From Endocalyx cinctus (taxonomy: Eukaryota > Ascomycota > Sordariomycetes > Amphisphaeriales > Apiosporaceae): a stretch of 64,000 bases of DNA. The notes below the pieces were generated by a model. That model ran no database searches. It was not told the origin of the DNA and saw only the letters and a list, made by a program, of their open reading frames with translations. A program made the position numbers and the translations under genes. Position 1 is the first letter of the stretch. The number at the start of each line of letters is the position of its first letter. The stretch is from assembly GCA_001600455.1 (NCBI GenBank), contig BCKC01000003.1:2766315-2830314 (forward strand). The letters are read 5' to 3'. Of this stretch, positions 45,821 through 56,983 are shown one piece after another.

Positions 45821-45866
45821 GCGTCAGCCAGCGTCAGCCAGCGTCAGCCAGCGTCAGCCAGCGTCA
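45821..45866. repeat. Tandem repeat, 10-bp unit GCGTCAGCCA, 4.6 copies
   Basis: Four perfect copies and a partial fifth, GC-rich in an AT-rich spacer. Confidence 0.95.
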
Positions 45867-46497
45867 AAGCGTGGCCTTCTACGATCTTGACAAAAATGAC
45901 TTATATGATTTGGTCATTAACGGCAAACTCAACCTTGAAAGGTATTCTTATTAGCCACAAATGAAGAGGAATCTCTGTATTGGAGAGTTCTTATGGAAGG
46001 CAGAAGTACATACCACTGTCTCATCTATGCTAGGCACGCAATTTGCAAACTTGAATTCTCTTGTCGACGAGGACCACCTTCTGTCTTGAACATTGCAACT
46101 ACCACTTCATCACAATTCATTGCACGATCCCAACTTACTTCTCATCGCTTGTCGTTACCTTTCACAAATGAGCTCAACCCTGAGCTACCTTCCTGAAGAA
46201 AAAGTTCGAATCATGGGGACATAAATTGATTTCGAGCAATGGGCTCTCATCTTCTTCTCTTCGCCTTTTCTCTTCATCCGCTCGTGAGATACGCTTGGAA
46301 ATATGTTCAAATTTTCATCCTTAGGCTTCTTCTTTCTTCTACTCCCCCTTACCTTCCTTCTCGTGATGGGGTTTCGTCTTCGCGCTAAACTGAACGTCGT
46401 TGTTGACTGGCTCTTCCCGTCCTCCGAGGCGTGGAATGAGTCAGGAACTCGTCGTTTTAGTCGTACACTCTTCCTCGACACTGTGACAGCCATCCTT

Positions 46498-46935
46498 ATG
46501 ACCTATGCCTTCGTCGGGTGTGGCAGTGTGGTCATTGGGTTCAACCCTGATGGCGGACTTGCGGATCTCCTAACATAGACGAAACAAAAATTTTGAACAA
46601 CCGTCATCTAGGTGACATGGGGGTGACGGCGGGACCTGGAAGACTCACGGCTTTTCTCTGACGACGGGTTCAGGCTGAGGCGACTTGGTCGTAACTCGGT
46701 CCAATTTTTGAAACCTTTTCATCACCTTCACCGGTTGATTTTGATCACCAGTCAGATTGGCTTTTGGAGACTGGCCTTGCACTCTGCCAGTCGATAAAAG
46801 ACCTTTTATGACATTCAGCTTGAGCTTCGGGGATTGAAATTGCACACTTTCAATTGACCAGAAACCGTACTCTTGCCTGATTCTAGTCGGAATACGCTGC
46901 ACCCTGAAGCTAAATTCCACCGTCAGCTCTAATAT
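46498..46935 (-). other. Possible gene remnant or short unrecognised gene
   Basis: On the minus strand an open frame (about 46640-46927, with VEFSFRVQRIPTRIRQEYGF) ends at a good donor GTGAGT (46642 region). A TATGTTAG acceptor before 46576 would continue it for about 22 codons to a TAG. An AATATTAG acceptor lies just upstream of the frame. No in-phase start exon was found: a candidate ATG ORF around 47000-47080 ends in the wrong phase. On the plus strand, 46303-46578 encodes 91 residues with a hydrophobic N-terminal helix (GFFFLLLPLTFLLVMGF) of no known family. Either strand could be right, or neither; it may be a decayed gene. Confidence 0.2.
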
Positions 46936-47892
46936 TTTGACTGCTGCTAATCATTTCCTTTCATCCAGATGTCCCTTTCATTCCACCTTGACCACAGGTA
47001 CCGTTTTCTGATGGCTCATTCTATTCTCGCACCGATACCCTCCTGCCGCGCCCTCGGAAAGCAAATGATCCACGGTGGTCATTGCTCCCTTCAACATACG
47101 CCCCCCTGCCTAGCCCCCAATCACTGAGTTGTCTCGCACACTGGCGTTTTACCCTTCCCCCCTTTCTATTGGATTTTGTAGTGGTTGTTCTCTTCATACG
47201 GACAGGCTAAATAACTATCACCTACCGTCTTTAGGGACACAACTATCATTTAAACTGTGTACAATGAATCACCTTGGCGGAATGGTCAAACATAATACAT
47301 TACATTGAGCTCATGGACCAAGAAGTATCCATATCCATGGATTATCGGATTTACTGTACACGGAGGATAGCCTTTGTTCCATTTGTTAGACGCATTTCAT
47401 ATAATTGCCGTACTTGCACTCCATTGGCATCGTCGTATTTAATAAATCATAGATTAAACCATACTCTCTGCGAGAACTTTGTATTTCATTCATCCAGTAA
47501 CAGACAAACTGTAAGAAAGAGGGGTACGTTGGAGTATAAGATGGGCACAGGCAGTTAGCTGGCGCAAGGCAAGTAGATAACTCGTAATTTCTAAAGAGTC
47601 GAATGATAATTCTAGTGATTCTTGCCCATCTATAATATGATGGGCGGAAGCCCTCTGGGTAGCTGTAGCGTACAGGTCGCTGTTATCTATAATTATACCC
47701 TGTCTGCTAGTCCCATGACACAAACGAGTCAAGACACAATCTATTTTGCTTAATGTCTATTGTATCAATCCTGTTACCACTGTCGTTCCAGCCTTTTAAA
47801 GCCCGAATTCCTCCAGAGAACGTCTCTTCTGAAATGACGACATGTGGCCTCAGCCTCAGCCTTATCTCGGAGATGAACAGCCCTCGTAATCT

Positions 47893-48510
47893 TCATACGA
47901 ACTGGTAGACGATAACTAATCTAAATACCAGGATAGGAAATTTGAATCCGGCCATGGGAAAATCCCAGTGTCGTACAAACCCCAACCAAGCAGTATTGAT
48001 GCAGGCAGCGAGTAACCAACAACGGACAGTTTGACATAGAGAAAGTATTATATAAGAAGGGTGCCTTCTTACCAAAGGAGCGAGAATCCCTCGGCATACC
48101 GAGCCGCTTCCATCTATCGGTTTACGGGTCCAGATGAGGTAAAAAAGCCAGAGAAGAAGAATTCCGCCGACGCCTCGAGGATGCTGTTGAATCAATGCGT
48201 ACAGTACTTTCCTCCTCCGCTCGACGTCTTGATGGGCGCAGTCATAGCACATGGCGTCGTAATTAGGTAGGATCATCTTCCACTTGTTGTCGGGAACGGT
48301 GCAAACGTAACAAAGGTCGCCATCCGTAGGTAAGATTATCGGAAACATGCGGAAATGCGTTGTGACAGGTAGGTGAAGGAGTTTTAGGAGCCATGTTTCT
48401 ACCGGGCCGGCCACGGTGAGAGTGGCGTGTACTGCGATGCCTGGTGATGCCATAATGATTAAAATAAGTTGAAGAAGGAAATAAACCACGTTCATTACTA
48501 CCGCGTCCAT
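47893..48510 (-). CDS. Uncharacterised small membrane protein with CxxC pairs (205 aa)
   Basis: Not recognised. The N-terminus is strongly hydrophobic (VVYFLLQLILIIMASPGIAV), a signal anchor or first membrane helix. Two Cys pairs follow, CYVC and CYDC, about 25 residues apart, suggesting a small zinc-binding knuckle. A second hydrophobic helix follows (VGGILLLWLFYLIW), then a Cys/Arg-rich tail with further hydrophobic patches. A GTAAGA sequence after ILAPL could be an intron donor, so the last third may differ. The gene stands alone between long spacers, and a (TAGG)13 microsatellite lies about 50 bp upstream of the start codon. The regular spacing of hydrophobic and Cys elements favours a real gene, but this is not certain. 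Confidence 0.5.
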   Translation of the reverse strand: MDAVVMNVVYFLLQLILIIMASPGIAVHATLTVAGPVETWLLKLLHLPVTTHFRMFPIILPTDGDLCYVCTVPDNKWKMILPNYDAMCYDCAHQDVERRRKVLYALIQQHPRGVGGILLLWLFYLIWTRKPIDGSGSVCRGILAPLVRRHPSYIILSLCQTVRCWLLAACINTAWLGFVRHWDFPMAGFKFPILVFRLVIVYQFV

Positions 48511-49977
48511 GGCTTGTTAGGGATTTTTTTTTTGTTATGGTATCTGATATATTATTTAAGGATAGGTAGGTAGGTAGGTAGGTAGGTAGGTAGGTAGGTA
48601 GGTAGGTAGGTAGGGTCTTGGGGAAAAAAGAAAGGTTGCTTGAAAAGGTGAGAACTGGGAAAAAACCATGGACCGACCGACTCTTATATACACACTTAGT
48701 ATTTTAATACTTACTTAAGTACTTAAGCACTTACTTACCTCCGTAGCTTCATGTTGAGCATTTTTGGCGTTTAGACAATTTGAGGTTGGCTGGCTGGTTG
48801 GCTGGATATGCCATCTAGACCGACCTTATTAACGGATCGGATAATCACCCGTAATAAAAACCGTCAAAATACGGCCGTCTCCTCCGTATTGCCTTGAAAG
48901 TTATTTACGAAATGCGAAGCATAATTTATGCAAACTTTTCAATTTACATAACTTTGGCTAAAGCCCCGGAGGTCACGTTGAAATCTTGTTTAAAGCAGCA
49001 TCCATGATGACTCAGGTACCTATTCAGTACCTAATCCCTGATGTAAAACCTATAAGTATCACCGGTGACCACGGACAGTCACGGAGTACCTTTAGTACGT
49101 ACCCGGGGACATACCTACCTTAGCAGGAGAGAGGGGGTATTAGGTAGGTATATACTATAGCTTTGTTCAAACTTCAGACTTGGTTACGGAATAGTTAACC
49201 CAGAGATGGCAGGCCCTGGCAGAGTGAGTCTCAACTTATCATGGTAAGTTTTGACATTGCCAACAGTAAAACAGTAATAGCATCTACTCACCGGCAACTG
49301 TCGTTGATACGTGTACTCGGACAAATAAGGGATCGTCGAGTAAATCAGCCCCTATGAAATTTAGTCTCCAAGCTTAGGATGATACTTCAAAACCGAGACA
49401 AAAAGAGCCTTGAATGATGATAAGCACCTAGGTAGGTAGGCTCTGACTGGTAGGCAGCTGGCAGGCTGGCAGGCTGGCATGTATTTTGTAATGTATTATA
49501 TAATTTAATTAAATATCCGTATATAGAGGTATTCTAGTATCATACTATGAATCCACTATTATTAAATAGTTGGTCTAAGCTTTAAGGTACCCTAGAAAAA
49601 AAAAAAAAAAATTTACAGACTAGCAGATGCGATAAGAAGTTGGCGCTCTTTGATAGCAAACTAATTTATCGCATATCATTTTAATGGAATAAAAAAATAT
49701 ATATCGAGAAAAAAAAAATCCTTCTTCTACATACCCATCTCATTTGATATTTTTTCACCTTTTGTTGTACTCTTCGTCAACGAGGTTAAAAGTGTTTTAT
49801 TTACTCAAAATCTATCTACTTACTTTAATTCTTTTCATTCTTATTCTTTTTTCTTACCAATTACTGTATTACTTTGTACAATCCTGCTCTCTTCCCCCAC
49901 CTCTATTCTCTCTCTCTCTTCTTCCCTAGAGTATACATACAATATCTCATACTTGTTTGCAGTAATAATCAGACGCA
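48511..49977. other. Divergent spacer, small membrane protein to helicase
   Basis: Contains the TAGG microsatellite, further CCTAGG/TAGGTAGG words (49080-49150, 49425-49440), a GCTGGCAGGCTGGCAGG stretch at 49455-49480, and CT-rich sequence at 49880-49925 upstream of the helicase start. No gene. Confidence 0.5.
48563..48614. repeat. (TAGG)13 tetranucleotide microsatellite
   Basis: Thirteen uninterrupted TAGG units, immediately upstream of the small membrane protein gene, which is read from the minus strand. Confidence 0.97.
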
Positions 49978-52194
49978 ATGCTTAAGTCGTCTATACAGCG
50001 ACAAGCTCGATTGGGCAGAGTAGCCTGTCGTCAAGTCGCCTCACATACTTTACGAACAACCAACTTTCCCTTTCTGAATTCGTCCCAATCACGCCTCGCC
50101 AATGTCAATTTGCGACAGCTTCCTTCCATTCCACTCTACACCCGACTATATTCATCCGCTTCATCGGCTGCTGTAGCCCAGGAGGATGATTTGGATTCTG
50201 ATTCGGAATTGATTACTCGCTTCGCCGACCTGGAAAATTTGGGCGTACATCCAAATCTCGTTCAATCTATAACACAAGGCATGAAATATGAAACTATGAC
50301 GCCTGTTCAATCCGCCACTATCAATCCCGCTATGAAGGGTATTGATCTGTAAGTAAATTTATTCCTTCCTTTTCTTTCTTTCTTTCTTTTCTTTCCTTTC
50401 CTTCTTACTTATCTTTCATCGTAGTGTTGCCCAAGCGAAAACCGGTACAGGAAAGACTTTGGCATTCTTGATTCCTATTTTCCACCGTATGATTGCTGCC
50501 GACTCTTCCCTAGCTTTTCGTTCTCGAGGGATGGGAGACGCATCGTCCCAGGATATCCGTGCCATCATCTTATCTCCGACCCGAGAGTTGGCTGAACAAA
50601 TCGGTGTCGAGGCTAGGAAGCTGGCCAAGGACACAAACATTATTGTCCAGACCGCTGTTGGTGGAACTAGGAAGCGAGAAGCCTTGTACAAAATGCAACG
50701 TGAAGGCTGCCATCTCCTCGTCGCAACCCCTGGTAGATTGAAGGACATCCTTTCGGACCCCGCCGCCAGAGTAGCAGCCCCTAATCTTGATGCTCTTGTA
50801 CTGGACGAGGCCGATCGCATGCTTGATGCCGGCTTTTCCCTAGAACTGCGTGATATTTTGGAATTTCTTCCGCAACCAAGGGTCCGTGACCGCCAGACGT
50901 TGCTGTTCTCCGCTACGATTCCGAGAGATGTCGTTGGCTTAGCTCGAGATATGGTCAAGCGAGACAAGTTTAAATTTGTTCAGACCATCAACCCAAATGA
51001 AGCCCCTACCCACGAGAAAGTTCCTCAGCATGTCGCAGCCGTCGCTGGCTACGAAAACTGGTTTCCTTCCATCATGGAGATTGCGGATAAATACATGGCG
51101 CGCAAGGCCGAAGATCCTAACCTGCCCAACTTCAAAGCCATTGCTTTCTTTTCCAACACCGGTACCGTTCGATTCGCATCCGAAGTCTTTGCGAACACCG
51201 ACTGGGGCAATAGCCGTGATGGTGTCGTCTCGGTGTATGAAATCCACTCCAAGCTCACCCAACCTCAGCGTACGTGGGCAGCCGAGGCATTCCGTCGATC
51301 GCATGAACCAAGTATACTTATATCTTCGGATGTAACGGCAAGAGGAATGGACTTCCCGAATGTTACGCACGTGATTCAGATTGGTCTCCCTCCGGACCGC
51401 GAGCAGTACATTCACCGGATTGGTCGCACGGGTCGTGGTGATAAAAGCGGAGAGGGCTGGCTATTGCTCTCTGAACCGGAACTCCCGGAAGCAAGAGACC
51501 GTTTACCTGGCCTACCCATCAAGCCAAATGACACCCTCGAAGCAGCCATACACAAGTTAGGAGAGGACAACCGACCTCCCTCGTCAGTCGCGCCCTTCTT
51601 CGACCAAGTGACCAAGGCATATAAGAGAACTCCCCGTTCTCTTTTCGGCCAAGCATACATCGGCACACTAGGTCAAAACACTGGTAGACACCTAGATCTT
51701 AGGACTCTCGTATCCTGTTTGAATCAGTGGAGCGAAAAAGGTCTCGGTTGGTCTGAGCCACCTTTAGTTCCGGTTAGGGCAGCTGCCGGTCGTGGTTTGA
51801 CTGAAAGGGACGGAATACGTATTGGAGATGCTGGCCCCCGGAATGGTGGCGGCGGCGGCTTCGGTGGTCGAGATGGCGGCTTCGGTGGTCGAGGTGGCGG
51901 CTTCGGTGGTCGAGATGGCGGCTTCGGTGGTCGAGATGGCGGCTTCGGTGGTCGCGACGGCGGCTTCAGCAGGGGCGGTCGNNNNNNNNNNNNNNNNNNN
52001 NNNNNNNNNNNNNNNNNNNNNNNNNNNNNNNNNNNNNNNNNNNNNNNNNNNNNNNNNNNNNNNNNNNNNNNNNNNNNNNNNNNNNNNNNNNNNNTCGTGA
52101 CGGCGGCTTCAGCAGGGGTGGCCGCGACGGCGGTTTCAGCAGGGGTGGCCGCGACGGCGGCTTCAGCAGGGGCGGTCGTGACGGCGGCTACTGA
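49978..52194 (+). CDS. DEAD-box RNA helicase, mitochondrial type (MSS116/CYT-19-like), with assembly gap in the RGG tail
   Basis: Model join(49978..50348,50425..52194). Such helicases remodel RNA, for example helping group I/II introns fold in mitochondria. The first ~60 residues are basic and lack acids (MLKSSIQRQARLGRVACRQV), a likely matrix presequence. Helicase motifs in order: a Q-motif region (MTPVQSATINPA), I AKTGTGKT, Ia SPTRELAEQ, Ib TPGRL, II DEAD, III SATIP, V TARGMDFP, VI HRIGRTGR. The C-terminus is a repeat array: 7-residue GGFGGRD units, then 9-residue RDGGFSRGG units, ending in RDGGY and TGA at 52192. A 113-base N gap (51982-52094) lies within the array. Its length breaks the frame: the true reading frame resumes with CGT GAC at 52096 only if the gap is a multiple of three. 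Confidence 0.9.
51852..52194 (+). repeat. Coding tandem repeats encoding Gly/Arg/Phe (RGG-like)
   Basis: Before the gap, 21-bp units encode GGFGGRD. After it, 27-bp units encode RDGGFSRGG. The array spans an unresolved assembly gap, so the copy number is unknown. Confidence 0.9.
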
Positions 52195-53353
52195 AATCAA
52201 CTTGGGCTAGATCTCATCTGACCTGATGTCAGCGCGGATAATTCCCGACGCACCATATCCCTGGAAAAATCTCGTCTTGGCTATAGGCGAAATGATGGGT
52301 TCGACAGTGTAAGAAAATGAGCAGGTTAAAGGTCCGCTATGTTATTATTTCTAAGGCAATGAGAACAAGATACCAGGAGGTTAGTAGCATTTGGTAACGA
52401 ATTGCGGATATGTCTCCCTACAAGAATTGGGGAAACGAAGAATCTTTGTTCCTCTTCTATGTTGTGGATTTGGCGTTGAGAGGTGCATTTTGTTCTTGAA
52501 CCTAAGGCATCTCGCACAAGACACGTATGTGTAATATGTCTGTTTACCTTGCACATGGACTGGACTTAGACGAAAGAAGAAAGGAAGGGGAAAAAAAAAG
52601 GAACGTGTATATATACATATAAAGGTCAATAGGTTATATTGACGATTGAAAATGTAATGACGGGAATATCTCTACTTTAAAAAGAAAAGGGGGCAAACAA
52701 ATGTAACATAGTTTTTATTCATAGGTCTCACTTGTGTTTTCTTCTTCTTTTTAACACCCTATCCTCTCGGTGATGAAGTGGGATAGAATAAAATAAGTAG
52801 TTAAAAAACTATAATAATGATAATACGCGGCCTATTATTTATTTACCTTTAGGTGAAGCTGATGAGAGAAAAAGGGGGTAAATAAGTCTGAAGGTTCTTA
52901 TCCCTCATGCTGCACATTGATAGATAGCATTCCGAAGTGACGAACACCGAAGGGTAGTTTGAAATATTACGGATTTAAAAAATCAGGTTTCATATATAAT
53001 TGCTGCATCATGATATGGTCAAGTAAGAAATCAAAATACCCCGTGCTCTATGGTTGAAATATTTCACATTTCAGAATTTATTTCATTACCAACAAAAGTG
53101 TCGGGCCTCGTTTTATCTTCCTCTAGTTACACAATTACGAGGCCAGACGACGGCAGGACACGGCAATATTGATTTTTAGTACCCAAACTAGATCATTCAC
53201 AGGTTCCACTGAACTTCGACGACTAGTTGTTAAAAAAAAAAAAGTGTCTCTTCTAGAGTTGTCACTATGTGATTTGTCTTTCTTTTTTTTTTTTTTTCTT
53301 TTTTTTACAATATCTTAGAAGCCCTTCTACGGACCACCGAAAGACTAACCTAA
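52195..53353. other. Convergent 3' spacer
   Basis: Between the ends of the helicase (+) and SEC1 (-) genes. AT-rich, with poly-T at 53283-53306. Short ORFs here show no recognisable sequence. Confidence 0.5.
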
Positions 53354-55832
53354 CTACTTCTTCATACCGAAGATATTTCTTTTCTTCTTTTCCTTCTCTA
53401 ATTTATGCGGCTTCTCGCCGGGGGGTGGCGACGGCGCCGCAACGCTTCCGTTCGACGAGCTGAGGTGCATGTTACCCATCTGCTGCGTCGGGGGAACAGG
53501 TGCCGGTCCGGGAGCAGACGGCATACCGCCCATCCGCGGTCCGCCAGGTAGGCCACCTTGGGGCGGTGGTTTCCGCCCCGGTACCGGTACTCGCTGAGGG
53601 GGTCCTCCCGGCACCGGCGGCGCGGCGCCCATGGGCGGAGCGGGGCGTTCGAAGAGATGGGCGGGGGCTTTGGGTGGTGGTCGATCGAGGGGTATATTGA
53701 GACGTCGTTTGTCCGTACTCAGGTCACGGACTTGTCTGACGAAGAATTGAGGCTTGAGCATATGGCTGGTTGCAAGGAAAACGTCGCGATTCATGGCATT
53801 TCCAACCTCGTAGCAGGCTCTCGACTCGGAGAAGGTTGCCCCTCCCGCCATGAACACGATGATTCTTTGCTTGTTGTCCACCGTTCTTCGACCGGCACCG
53901 GCCCAACTTGGCTTCGCTGCTCGGAGAGATCCTTGGCCTATCATTGCGTCTTCGTTGGGGTCGAGCGGCGGCTTTACATAAGGAAATGCGGTCTGGTCTA
54001 ACGCGCCCCTGCATAAATTCTCAAGCATTGACTTGACAGCTGGGTTGAATCGCGACATGTAACTGTCCTCGGGTAATGGGGTTTTGGTGTCGATAGGGAA
54101 GAGTGGTGGATGGTCCCTACTAGACTCTTTGAGGCCACGCGTAACACGACCACCGAGTAATTCCATGTTTTCTATTATTTCGCCGTCCTGAGGCGGCAGA
54201 GATGCGTGCGCAAGAAGTCTTTTCACATCTTCCTGTATAACTCCATCGCGGTACATCAAAAACATTATGATTAAACGCAGTCGGTCCGATTTTGTTACGG
54301 CGTCGTCATCCAGCAAACGGACTACCGCATCCAAGACGTTTTTCGGTTTCCTAAAGTCCTCGTCTAGTCCCGTAGCCATATTCTGTTCCACGGGTGACAT
54401 TTCGGAAAGTTTGTGGTTCTGAAACATGTTCATACATTCTTGAGCCATGCTCAGATGTAGAGAATATTTTTCCTTCATCTCTTGAAACTGCGGTAAGCCT
54501 GCCATCATGTCTTTGATCGCATTTATACTTGTGGCATCGGCATCTGAGTTGGTGAAGTGTGGATTTTCGTCGAGAAACTTTTGGAAGTCACCCATTAATT
54601 TGTCGATGGTATCTTTCATGTGTCTGTGTCGGTTCTCCACCCAAACTTTGTCCTTCTCGGTAAGCTCCATATCCTTTTCTTCGGCTTCGGGCGTCCCTTC
54701 GTTGATGGTGAGTCTGTATGTCGTCTTCTCCTCATCATTGATAGCTAGTAAGTCATGGGCCATCGCTTGGTACGTAAACTCGTGTAGCAAGGGTGCCATA
54801 AGATCCATAGATCTATCCGTTACGATAAGCACACCCTGCGGTCTCGAAGTTTGAGGGGGGAAGTTTGGGTTCCATTGGGCATATTCATCCAGCTCTTCTG
54901 AAACAAAGCGCGCGAGATGCGAACACAGTACACTAGCTTCGTGAATCGGGTTCTTTGGACGATAATATCTGACTTTAGGGTATTCTCCCAAAGCTACGCA
55001 CAACCCCGTGATCTAGGCTCGTTAGTGTTCGTTCTGACGGAAAGACGAGTTTTGAGGGATTGGCTGAACCTTTTGAGCAAGATCTTGCATATGCTTCCTT
55101 ACAAGCCCGTTACAAGCGGGGTGGTACAGTATCGGAAAACTCCAGGGGTCTCTGAAGGTGACGAGATGCGACTCTCTCGGGAAGAAATCGATAGTCAAAG
55201 TTTCGAAACCAGCGATTTGCTGCTTCGCTAGAGGTGATGCATCTATCCGCTTTCTTAATTTGGGTTCCAACACGGTTGTCCAAACTAGGAAGGCTTTCTT
55301 ATATCTCCGTCGTTCTATATCGGCCATGAGACAATCGACAATATGCGGTTGGGGGGATAAAAGATATATAGCGTCCATGGTGGGGTTCATCTCCCTCCGC
55401 TCTTCGATGCGTTCGATGTCTATAACATTCCCTTAGTATAACGCGGTAAAGGCAAGGGGTGGCAGGCGAGAAGAGACGACGTACTGGCGATATTGTGGTT
55501 GAGGATATCATCTTCTTTGGCGACATTGTCGATGATTTTCTTGGAGGTTTCATCGATTACCAATACTTTCCACTATAGAATTAGAGTTGTAAGTAAATGA
55601 CCAAAATCAAAAAAGAAAAAAAAAAAGAGCAAGCGATATATTATTGATAATGGATAACTTACGTCGCCAGCAGTGATTGTTTTTATAGCTGCGATAATAA
55701 CTATGTAGAGAGCAGGTCAGGTTCTTGAACTAAGGAATGTACAAAGTAGGTGGTTGTTGGTCTACCGGAATGGGATATACAGAAGGGGCTCGACGTACTA
55801 TCATGCTGTTCTTGAATTATAGATACTCCCAT
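53354..55832 (-). CDS. sec1: SEC1 (Munc18-like SM protein)
   Basis: Model complement(join(53354..55012,55070..55419,55485..55572,55663..55700,55799..55832)), 722 residues, the usual size. SEC1 binds the exocytic SNARE complex and drives vesicle fusion at the plasma membrane and growing hyphal tip. The N-terminus reads MGVSIIQEQHDIII, then AAIKTITAGDWKVLVIDETS. Then NPTMDAIYLLSPQPHIVDCL, DFFPRESHLVTFRDPWSFP, VRYYRPKNPIHEASVL, GVLIVTDRSMDLMAPLLHEF and IIVFMAGGATFSESRACYEV, all family segments in order. The last ~100 residues are Pro/Gly-rich and end in a basic EKEKKKRNIFGMKK. The first two exons are only 34 and 38 nt; both junctions are in phase. Donor GTTCAG at 55069 is non-consensus but its join to ITGLCVALGEYP is clear. 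Confidence 0.94.
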
Positions 55833-56983
55833 TTTGGTCACTTAGTCACTTTGGTAGTTGAAATGCTAGCTTTGCCATGAACAAGAAAAGCTCGGAAATA
55901 GACTCTTCAAGAGCTTAAAGATAAGTATGTCGATGGTATCGCAAAATCTTGGAGTGATCAATGGGTTCAATATATATATAGGGTATAGTTTATATAATTT
56001 TAAAAAACGATCGCTCTGCGTCTTTCTGTTTCGATGGATGAGGCTTGATTGACTGGTGGATTCTATAGTTTGGAATCAACTTTCGTTCGCGAGAGAGAAA
56101 GAGGGAGGAGGATGTAAGTCGAATTTGCAACGAAACAAATAATTTTTTGAGAAATATTATGAAGTTATCGGAATCTAGGATTTCAAGATTTCAAGTGATT
56201 ATCCACATTATTAAAAAAGAAAATGCATATGGAATGTTAGGCCGTTATGAAGGGTGATCATGGTCAAGCGCTTTGGCGGGGTTTCAGGAGTTGTGGTGAT
56301 TTAATGCGACCAAAGAATGAGTAGTAGTGTAGGTACAGTATTACGGAGTAGATACTACGGTCGAGGGTAGAATAGCGTACCACACCACCAAAAAAAAACC
56401 ATGCAATACTTTTTTTTTTAATAAGTATCCATGGATATGTATATGTATACTTTACATTTATTACCATGTAATAAATACCTAGGTAGCTTTCGTTTCTTTT
56501 TCTTTTTTTTCTTATTGAGCCCCAAAGATTATTTCTCCACTTTCATCGTCGCCCCAGCCTGCCCAGTTGCTAATGGTGACGCTATTTACCGCTGTCCGCT
56601 ACGGGAAATCTACAAATTTATGAACAAGGCTTTGAAGTGGATGATATCTGACCCATGTATAGCCCTTGTTCTCATGGCTTATTATACATAGTATTACCAG
56701 ATGAATTTATCCTTTTTAGGAATAGCTTTATTTCATACAATAGGACAAGGTTAGCTGCATTATCGGCGAATTCATAAAGTCACATCTGATACGTGCTGTC
56801 AGATATACATACCTAGGTAATACTACATAGTAGAAGCCAGTATGTATTAGATTATCTTATTTATTATAATGCTTGTTTTCTGATGTACAGTATAAAGGGT
56901 ATCTATCATCAAGTAGTATTTCTAGTAGCGGTCTATAGTCTCCGTGACTTCATCGTCTTCCTTCTTTTCATTACATAGTTGAC
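55833..56983. other. Spacer upstream of SEC1, downstream of the G-patch gene
   Basis: AT-rich promoter region of SEC1 with TATATATATA at 55971-55980. T/A runs lie at 56390-56420 and 56495-56512, and CCTAGG words at 56478-56484 and 56812. No gene. Confidence 0.5.

Larger units (their letters stand above)
44477..47892. other. 3.4-kb spacer, mostly without supported genes
   Basis: Includes T runs with N at 44712-44739, CCTAGG words near 45385-45412, and the 10-bp repeat at 45821-45866. Between 46290 and 46920 the base composition is more gene-like, but the reading frames on either strand are short (see separate entry). The remainder is AT-rich. Confidence 0.45.

Noticed and set aside
45821..45866. 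Short direct repeats considered as a CRISPR array
   Set aside because: Units are contiguous with no spacers, and the genome is eukaryotic.
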